Made by a program: the position numbers and the translations under genes
Shown here: positions 56,850 through 64,000 of the stretch, piece after piece
Position numbering within the stretch: the first letter of the stretch is position 1
How the letters are laid out: each line of letters opens with the position of its first letter
The notes under the pieces: model-generated
Database searches by the model: none
Seen by the model: only the letters and a program-made list of their open reading frames with translations
What the model was told of the DNA's origin: nothing
DNA from: Bradyrhizobium sp. CB1650
Lineage (GTDB): Bacteria > Pseudomonadota > Alphaproteobacteria > Rhizobiales > Xanthobacteraceae
DNA length: 64,000 nt
Assembly: GCF_029761915.1 (NCBI RefSeq)
Contig: NZ_CP121695.1
Span: 8,337,501-8,401,500, forward strand
Direction of reading: 5' to 3'

Positions 56850-57329
56850 ATGAAGATTCAGGTCTGCAAGCTCGCGAGTGCGCTCGCAATTGCTGTTCCT
56901 ATCGCGATCGCCGCCACAGCCAAATCGTCAGCCTCGCCGATCAATGGCACGTCGATCAGGGCGGCGAAACCAGATTTGACGACAGACGTGCACTTATTGG
57001 CGCGGCGGAGTCACCACTCTGCACCCGCAGCATACGGTTCATCGTCCTACGACGGCTCGTGGGACCTCGTCTTCGTGACGCAAAGAGGAACCTGCGATTC
57101 CACTTACAGCTTCACTGTCGATGTGACCAACGGAATTGTCACGCATCCCAATCTCGTGAAGTTTCGAGGATACGTTGGAAAAACGGGCGCGGTTCGCGCT
57201 TCCGTGACGGTCCAAGACAAATATGCCGCGGGCGCGGGCAAACTGTTTGCGACGTCCGGTCGGGGGACCTGGAGCGGCCACTCAGGATCAGCGCGCTGTT
57301 CAGGCTACTGGACGGCGCGACGGAATTGA
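56850..57329 (+). CDS. Secreted beta-rich protein of rhizobial type
   Basis: 159 residues from ATG 56850, with a ribosome site (AGAGGAG). The signal peptide KIQVCKLASALAIAVPIAIAATAKSSA is clear. The mature part has SSYDGSWDLVFVTQRGTCDSTYSFTVDVTNGIV...VSVTVQDKYAAGAGKL...GTWSGHSGSARCSGYWTARRN, a beta-rich pattern I know from exported rhizobial proteins without a known function. Two Cys (TCDS, RCSG) may form a disulfide. The copy G element lies just upstream. Confidence 0.65.
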   Translation: MKIQVCKLASALAIAVPIAIAATAKSSASPINGTSIRAAKPDLTTDVHLLARRSHHSAPAAYGSSSYDGSWDLVFVTQRGTCDSTYSFTVDVTNGIVTHPNLVKFRGYVGKTGAVRASVTVQDKYAAGAGKLFATSGRGTWSGHSGSARCSGYWTARRN

Positions 57330-57371
57330 CGAGCAAGCGGAAAGGCGCGTTTCTTCGGAGACCATAATGGA

Positions 57372-58238
57372 ATGAGATCTCCCAGACTAATCGGCGTTGC
57401 AATCTCGCTCAGCTTGCTCTCAACCAGTCTCGACGGGACAAGGCAGCGGGAGACGCCTCGGCCCATCAGCGATCCCATCTGGTCGGGCAAATCCGCGCCC
57501 CTCGATACTAGTCGACTGGCGCTGGTGATTGGCAATTCGGCCTATCCCGATGCTGACTCTCCTCTTCCCATAATGACACGCGACGCGGAAGGCCTGACAA
57601 ATGCTCTTCGCGAGCACGGCTTTCTGGTCGATGCCATTGAAAATGCCACGGGCTCGGACATGACACACGCAGTCGATCATCTAAGGGCAAGAGTACATTC
57701 GAACTCGACTGTGTTAGTTTATTTCGGAGGTTACGGAATCCAGTCTGACGGACACAATTATCTAATCCCAGTCGATGCGAAGATTTGGAGTGAAGAAGAT
57801 ATCCGTCTACAAGGGCTAAGCATTGACCATCTCCTCTCGCAACTCCAGACTTCAGGAGCACGCGTCAGGCTCCTAGTTATTGAGGCTTCGCGCCGCAACC
57901 CTTACGAGCGACGCTTCAGGACTTATTCACATGGGCTTGCACCCATTCAAGGAGGTGAGAATGCGCTGATCCTGAGCTCAGCCGCGCCTGGTGCAATCGT
58001 CGAAGACCCTGATGAACTACATAGCCGGCTGATGACCGCTCTTCTTACGCAGATGGATTCTTCGAGGGGGATAGAGGAGGTCTTCAACAATACCCAAAAT
58101 GCAGTGGTGACTGCATCTCAGGGCCAGCAGACTCCAGTTGTGTCATCTACGCTAACCGAGAGTGTCGATCTTTGGGCGGAGCGGAGCGGCGTTCCCGTGT
58201 TCTCGGTCGGATCTGCGGCTAGCGGTCGCAGCGAGTGA
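57372..58238 (+). CDS. Caspase-fold pseudo-protease
   Basis: 288 residues. The caspase-like fold is clear: RLALVIGNSAYPDADSPLPIMTRDAEGLTNALREHGF, then VLVYFGGYGIQ and VRLLVIEASRRNPYERRF. In active members the His is in YF-G-H-G and the Cys in DACR. Here His is Tyr (GGYG) and Cys is Ser (EASR), so catalysis is lost. A signal peptide-like N-terminus (LIGVAISLSLLSTSL) suggests export. It lies 42 bp after the secreted protein gene, possibly the same transcript. It probably works as a binding protein. Confidence 0.85.
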   Translation: MRSPRLIGVAISLSLLSTSLDGTRQRETPRPISDPIWSGKSAPLDTSRLALVIGNSAYPDADSPLPIMTRDAEGLTNALREHGFLVDAIENATGSDMTHAVDHLRARVHSNSTVLVYFGGYGIQSDGHNYLIPVDAKIWSEEDIRLQGLSIDHLLSQLQTSGARVRLLVIEASRRNPYERRFRTYSHGLAPIQGGENALILSSAAPGAIVEDPDELHSRLMTALLTQMDSSRGIEEVFNNTQNAVVTASQGQQTPVVSSTLTESVDLWAERSGVPVFSVGSAASGRSE

Positions 58239-58401
58239 ACATACAAAGTTCTGCTGATCTGCAAGGAACAAAGGTCAGGGAAAGACTTCCAAGGGCGGGT
58301 CACCACTCAATCACCTCCGTGCTCTTTGGACTATTCTACGCGCCCGACCGCCGTCCAATATCGATCTCAACCGCCTTGCTGAAACGTCCTTTTAGGGTTT
58401 C

Positions 58402-58686
58402 ATGATCGTTTGCTCCTGCAATGTCCTCACCGACCGCGATGTTCGCCACGCCGTGAACACGGCCGAGGATGCGCTGCGCAATGCCAAACAGATCTATGAC
58501 TGTCTCGGCTGCAGCGCTGAGTGCGGCCGCTGCGCGCGCACCATCAAGACGATCATCGACGAGGCGTATAGGGAATGTGCGCTGGCCTGTCAGGCCGACT
58601 GTCCGCATCGCCGGATCAAGGATGACGCGCAGGACGAGCCCAGAGTTGGACCCGCAGCGACCAACTTCCTTGGTTTTTCTCGGTAG
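58402..58686 (+). CDS. bfd: Bacterioferritin-associated ferredoxin (copy 2)
   Basis: 94 residues. [2Fe-2S] ligands CSC (residues 4-6) and GCSAECGRCART. It matches the Bfd at 14862-15083 closely through residue ~70 and has a 20-residue extra tail. Plus strand, followed by an ICE and a truncated bfr, the mirror of the locus at 14-15 kb. Its partner bacterioferritin here is broken, so it may serve the other copy. Confidence 0.88.
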   Translation: MIVCSCNVLTDRDVRHAVNTAEDALRNAKQIYDCLGCSAECGRCARTIKTIIDEAYRECALACQADCPHRRIKDDAQDEPRVGPAATNFLGFSR

Positions 58687-58727
58687 GTGGCTCTCGGTTT
58701 CGTCTCGGGGATGCTTGCTAGTTTTTC

Positions 58728-58744
58728 CTCAGAAGCGTTCTAAA
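58728..58744. promoter_or_regulatory. Iron control element upstream of truncated bfr
   Basis: CTCAGAA-GCG-TTCTAAA, 43 bp upstream of the bfr ATG at 58787. It is the same element as at 14748-14764 in opposite halves. Spacing to the gene is conserved between the two loci, which supports a real Irr-type site. Confidence 0.75.
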
Positions 58745-58786
58745 CTAAGAAGGGCAAAGGCCCAACCTCAAGCCTTGGAGTTCATC

Positions 58787-58991
58787 ATGAAGGGCGACCC
58801 TAGAGTCATCGAGTATCTTAACAAGGGACTGCGTCACGAGCTCACCGCAATCAAACAATACTGGCTGCACTACCGGTTCTTGGCCAACTGGGGCCTGCTG
58901 GAAATGGCCAAGGCTTGGCGCAGGGAGTCGAGCGAGGAGATGAAGCACGCTGACCGCTTCACCGATGTTGGGCCTGTCGGAGGATCGCTCG

Positions 58992-59011
<20 letters not shown>
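58787..59011 (+). pseudogene. bfr: Bacterioferritin, 3'-truncated (copy 2)
   Basis: 74 codons: [25 protein letters not shown]...WRRESSEEMKHADRFTD, matching the first ~63 residues of Bfr. Then the frame leaves the family ([14 protein letters not shown]) and runs into the 3' end of hemE. Helices C and D and the other metal ligands are lost, so it cannot make a cage. It keeps the upstream iron element. Confidence 0.88.
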
Positions 59012-60419
<1,408 letters not shown>

Positions 60420-60796
60420 GAGTACCAAGCATCTTATCAACGTTGTCGAGGATCGGCTTGGAGCCCGCAGGAGCGTCCTCGCGCTTCAGAATGGCAATAT
60501 GGGATTCTCCTGCTGCGAACCGCAAATGACTATTCGATGCCCGTGGTCGCCACTGGACTGGCTCGAAACCTAGGGCCGATCGCGCCACCCCACTGAAGTG
60601 GACGGCAACCTGTCCTTCCAACGCCGCAGCATCGGTCGCGATAGCCCGGCAGATTATCAAGGCCTACAAACAGTAGCGTCGAGTCCTAGCGCGTGCCCAT
60701 CAAATTCGCATCGACGTGAGAGGGAAGCGTCGGTGGTTAAGAGACCGATTGCGCTTCCCGCATGAACGAGGGAAGCGCAGCTATGTGGCCAGGAGA
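60420..60796. other. Non-coding stretch
   Basis: A minus-strand frame (60379-60660) is open, with SALGFEPVQWRPRASNSHLRF, but it overlaps the end of the previous gene and has no ribosome site. I cannot support it as a gene. Confidence 0.35.
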
Positions 60797-61888
60797 TTAT
60801 TCATTGGTGAAGCCTACAACCGGACAATTCACTAGATTCCCCGTCGTCTTCACCGGCCCTCCCGCAGGGCTCACCAGTAAGCCCGCCGCACTTTTGGATT
60901 CAAGATCGTCGCCGTCAGTGATCAGTTTCCTTTGATCCTTCACGATAGCTTCCTTGGTCCACTCGGCTAGTCGTACGTCCCACATCGGGGAGTATCCGGC
61001 GCTGATCTCAGTGAAGTGCGCGAGGATGTCGAGCGAAGGCCCCTCTCCCTTGATAGCACTGTTGAGTCCCTGGCGATTCGGATCGTTCGCCCCCATGTTG
61101 CCATTCACAATCGTATAGATCACCTCGATCGCGCCGCTCTGAAGAATGTCGCTTTCCGCAGGCGCAAAGGTGGACGCCTCAAGGGTCGCCGACTCCTCGG
61201 AATTTGCGTCAAAACTAAGATAACGCAGGTGTTTTCCGTTCGCGAATCCAGACCGGAGTTTCAAGTCGACAGTGCCCTTATCAGGACAGATGCTTGCTAC
61301 GGAGTCCGTCACCACGGAGTAGTCAGGGCTGCCGTTGCAGAATGAAATTTTGTCCGGGCCGACATCGAACGCGATGATCGGCGCATTGAAAACGATATTC
61401 ATACTATTGGACACCCGCACCAGTGGGCTGTAGTGCGCATCCCCAATAGATCCGGCTCGGGCTGTCTTAGGAGGAAAGAAACTGGGCGCGTCCCCTCCGA
61501 CCAACTCCTGCGAAGGTGAGAAATCGACCCGCCCTGATTTAAAGGTGAAGTTACCCGAGTCGTCCATTTCCGCAATCCGTGTGCTCTTCAGGTTCTTGGC
61601 ATCAGTGAGACTCGGCGCCCACGTAAGTCCCATCTTTTGCGAAGTATCGTAATCGCTTACGTCGGTGAGAACGAACCAAACGGTCTCTCCCGAGGCAAGA
61701 CGGCCGCGATGGAGCGGTAGCGTCACCACCTCTCGTACTAGGTCCACCTGGCCCGACGTAAGAAATTGCTTCGTGATCTTTTTGCCAGCAGCTGGATCGG
61801 CCGCTAGACTTACATGAGTCGAAAACGACACCACAAACATCACCATCGATCCGCAAACGCATCTGACGAGCTTCCCGCTGGGCTTCAT
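60797..61888 (-). CDS. Unknown exported protein next to P460 genes
   Basis: 363 residues from the ATG at 61888, with GAAGGT upstream. A signal peptide is visible (SGKLVRCVCGSMVMFVVSFSTHVSLAA). The mature part is beta-rich, with motifs VWFVLTDVSDYDTSQKMGLTWAPSL and VIAFDVGPDKISFCNGSPDY, and four Cys that could form disulfides. It has no haem motif (CxxCH). It is last in an operon after two P460 genes (69 bp gap), so it may be their partner. I do not know the family. Confidence 0.6.
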   Translation of the reverse strand: MKPSGKLVRCVCGSMVMFVVSFSTHVSLAADPAAGKKITKQFLTSGQVDLVREVVTLPLHRGRLASGETVWFVLTDVSDYDTSQKMGLTWAPSLTDAKNLKSTRIAEMDDSGNFTFKSGRVDFSPSQELVGGDAPSFFPPKTARAGSIGDAHYSPLVRVSNSMNIVFNAPIIAFDVGPDKISFCNGSPDYSVVTDSVASICPDKGTVDLKLRSGFANGKHLRYLSFDANSEESATLEASTFAPAESDILQSGAIEVIYTIVNGNMGANDPNRQGLNSAIKGEGPSLDILAHFTEISAGYSPMWDVRLAEWTKEAIVKDQRKLITDGDDLESKSAAGLLVSPAGGPVKTTGNLVNCPVVGFTNE

Positions 61889-61957
61889 GACGTTACCTTC
61901 TTTGCATCCAGTCTGGTTTTGCACACGTGACATTAAAGCTAGTTCGCCGAGGGCCTG

Positions 61958-62527
61958 TCACTTTTTGAGTCCGGGATACCCTTGAACATAAATCCAGTCA
62001 GTCGCTTTGGCAGGGATGTGGCAACCTAGACAATCTGAGCGGAAGTCGGTTGAGGTCGTTTTCACCGGGTCACCCGCGTCAAACCAGGACCAGCCCCAAC
62101 CGTTGCCCCACAATTTATTATCGGGGTGACTGTTTTTGCCGTCCTTCACCATCATGAACCAGCCTTTGAGGCTTTGTTGATGGCTGACGGTCCCAGTCGT
62201 CATTTCCGAAGTCGCCGCGGCGTACACTTCTTTCACCAGGATCGAACCCTCGGGAAATTTGCCAGTCGTCCGATAAGCTGCCGCAGTTCCGGGCGACCCA
62301 TAGACCACGTGCATCTCCTTAGCACCTTTGTCACCTGCAACAGACCAGCTCCCAAGGAATTCGTAGGTCGTTCGGTACTTTTTCGGGACATGCATGTTGC
62401 CTGCCCCGTCGACGAGTTGTTCTTGCGCAGAGGCGGCCTGGCTAGGTACGACCTGTGATACTAGGCAGCCGACGCTCACAGCGATGAACGATGCGGACGC
62501 TATGGCCGCACTTCTGAGAATTTTCAT
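61958..62527 (-). CDS. Cytochrome P460-family protein (2)
   Basis: 189 residues from the ATG at 62527. Signal peptide SAAIASASFIAVSVGCLVSQ. The P460 block reads RTTGKFPEGSILVKEVYAA, with the Lys that in P460 forms the haem cross-link, and the C-terminal haem-binding motif CLGCHIPA. P460 proteins oxidise hydroxylamine or NO-related species in the periplasm. It lies 11 bp after the first P460 gene. Confidence 0.85.
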   Translation of the reverse strand: MKILRSAAIASASFIAVSVGCLVSQVVPSQAASAQEQLVDGAGNMHVPKKYRTTYEFLGSWSVAGDKGAKEMHVVYGSPGTAAAYRTTGKFPEGSILVKEVYAAATSEMTTGTVSHQQSLKGWFMMVKDGKNSHPDNKLWGNGWGWSWFDAGDPVKTTSTDFRSDCLGCHIPAKATDWIYVQGYPGLKK

Positions 62528-62538
62528 CACGGTTGTCC

Positions 62539-63213
62539 CTACTTTTTGATAGACGGATTCTCGTTGGGCGGCATTTTCTTGGAGCCACTCTGGCCGGGCG
62601 GTAGCGGCACCTGGTCGAGCAGCGCGTAGAACTGCGTCCATACGTCATCCCGTTTCGCGCTTGCGATGTGGCAGTAGCCGCATTCCTCGACCGGCCGGAC
62701 TTTGGCAGTGGCCGCTTTCGGTTCGTGGTGATTGAAGTTGAAATAACCCCAACCGTCGCTTGCCTTATATCTCTCGGTGTCCTTGACGGTCACATCCGCT
62801 CCGTTGAACGCCCCCGGGAAAAATCCTTTTCCCGATGGCGCGGTACTCGAACCGTCCGGATTGGTGGCAGGCTGCATAAGCTGCAATTCCTTCACGAAGA
62901 TTGTTCCTTCAGGGAAGACGCCCGTTTTCTTGTAAATATCGTAAGAACCGGGCTCGATATACACGTTATGAAATTCCGGGAAGTTTGCTTGAGGCGGGTT
63001 CAAAAAGTTGGGCGTCAGTGGCGATCCAACGTAAACCCATTCGTGAAAGTTTTTTGGCAGAATAAGGTCCCCGTCTTTCGTGTATTCAGGAAGATAGCGG
63101 CCGGTGGCGTGCCAATCGTCGGGTGGCGGAAGCTGTGGTTGCTGCGCGAAGGCTGCGGTTGCTAGAGCGCCAACGCCAAGGACCGTGGAAAGTGCCAGTA
63201 CGGTGCGTCTCAT
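62539..63213 (-). CDS. Cytochrome P460-family protein (1)
   Basis: 224 residues. Signal peptide TVLALSTVLGVGALATAAFAQ. Domain pattern: LPKNFHEWVYVGSPLTPN, KKTGVFPEGTIFVKELQL (Lys of the cross-link) and CGYCHIAS near the end (haem c motif). It is longer than the second copy by an insert with GFFPGAFNGADVTVKD. It is first in the three-gene operon. Having two P460 in tandem suggests a two-step or dimeric oxidation of N compounds. Confidence 0.85.
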   Translation of the reverse strand: MRRTVLALSTVLGVGALATAAFAQQPQLPPPDDWHATGRYLPEYTKDGDLILPKNFHEWVYVGSPLTPNFLNPPQANFPEFHNVYIEPGSYDIYKKTGVFPEGTIFVKELQLMQPATNPDGSSTAPSGKGFFPGAFNGADVTVKDTERYKASDGWGYFNFNHHEPKAATAKVRPVEECGYCHIASAKRDDVWTQFYALLDQVPLPPGQSGSKKMPPNENPSIKK

Positions 63214-64000
63214 AATCTCTCTCCTATGACAGCTCGATATTGCCGATGAGGCATTTGCGCAGGTGGTCTCATTAACTGCGCGCAGATCAGACTAGGCGTG
63301 GATGCCCAAGTGCGAAAGCAACAAGGGGGCATGAAATCGATGCCCGATGGAAATGACGCACTCTCGAACTATTGCTGTTTGATCATCGAATCTTTCTGTT
63401 CCCTCGCAACGCGGCGCAGTGAGTTGCGACTAATGGCCATGTCCAGTCCTTGCTGATGAGCTAGACTCTTTGCTCATCTGCAGATTGGGCCATTGAGTGT
63501 CCAATTCTTGTTGTTCCAAATGTCGCACGCGATCCCACGGAAGGGGCCAGTGCAGTTTCTCGGCCGATACCGAGCCCCGATCACTCAATCCCTTTTAGCG
63601 TCGTCCACTCGCTCGCGGCTTGCCTCTGCCTACTCCGAGCGATTGTCGCGTCACCGCAGCTTACGAGCTAATGTCCAGCGTGTTGGTGGAGGCACTTCGC
63701 GAGAAGGCATAGTGTCTCGACTGGCGACACCTCACCGCGCCAGCGCTGAAGAGGCCTCCTACATGAAACAATGGGTGCATGACACTACCAGTCGGCAGGC
63801 GCTCTTTGTTCACTTCGACCCGGCTGCCGATCCGGATCGCCGAGCTCTTCGCTGGTGAACAGCCATCGAGCGGCTTGGACTATGATCTGGGCGGCATCTT
63901 AGAATGCGGTGAGCGACGAACCATCTCGCTGATCTGGTCGTACAGTTGACTTAGCGTCCGGTACCAAGTCGCGACCAGGGGGATTTTGCGTCCGGGCGGC
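63214..64000. other. Right-end stretch without a supported gene
   Basis: 787 bp. Plus-strand frame 63493-63858 and minus frames near 63870-64000 (for example IPLVATWYRTLSQLYDQISEMVRR) are open, but no start, ribosome site or known domain is convincing. The promoter of the P460 operon should lie in 63214-63400. Confidence 0.35.

Overview
The window looks like an accessory stretch of an alphaproteobacterial chromosome, most likely Bradyrhizobium or a close relative. The GC content is high. The basis is gene content: bacterioferritin/Bfd pairs with Irr-type iron-control elements, cbb3-like oxidase genes, DUF6894 and AP2-like small proteins, AraC regulators with cupin-like N-termini, a pseudo-caspase and HemE. 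No rRNA, tRNA, CRISPR array or replication origin was recognised.

1-9.5 kb is the end of an integrated mobile element. Tightly packed, overlapping plus-strand genes (zinc ribbon, metallophosphoesterase, an AAA+/M41 FtsH-like protease, HNH-like protein, excisionase-like HTH, tyrosine integrase) meet a convergent KfrA-like gene. A perfect 22-bp hairpin and an IS630 remnant follow. At least two genes here are frameshifted.

9.6-20 kb carries an XRE regulator with a candidate operator, a minus-strand redox cluster (AraC regulator, nitroreductase, AhpD-like, azoreductase), a bfr-bfd iron-storage pair, and a plus-strand redox cluster (NTF2-like pseudogene, MFS, quinone-oxidoreductase-like MDR, GST, PPOX). 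20-27.6 kb holds small secreted proteins, a second-type ClpX that lacks half of its zinc finger, LysR and AraC regulators and a cytochrome c.

27.6-32.5 kb is a graveyard of toxin-antitoxin genes and insertion sequences: two IS66 tnpC tails, orphan antitoxins, a frameshifted RES toxin with an intact Xre antitoxin, and one complete IS4/IS50-type element with 9-bp target duplication. 32.7-41 kb has a molybdenum hydroxylase (IorAB type), a second MDR paralog and an RND efflux pair.

41-58 kb is a stress/respiration region: SdhC-like membrane protein, peroxiredoxin, cupin, cytochrome b561, degraded RidA copies, a cbb3-like oxidase with a fused tri-haem CcoO/CcoP-type subunit, HemC, NhaA fused to a DsbA-like domain, a secreted repeat-family protein and a pseudo-caspase. 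Six copies of a 37-bp element with four tetranucleotides spaced exactly 7 bp apart (resembling an OxyR/LysR-type site) sit upstream of unrelated genes here. This is the most interesting regulatory signal in the window.

58.4-64 kb repeats the bfd-bfr pair (bfr truncated against hemE), and ends with a three-gene operon of two cytochrome P460-like proteins and an unknown secreted protein. Within-window paralog pairs (bfr/bfd, MDR, PPOX, RidA, IS66 tails) and about seven single-base frameshifts suggest duplication and decay, although sequencing indels cannot be excluded.
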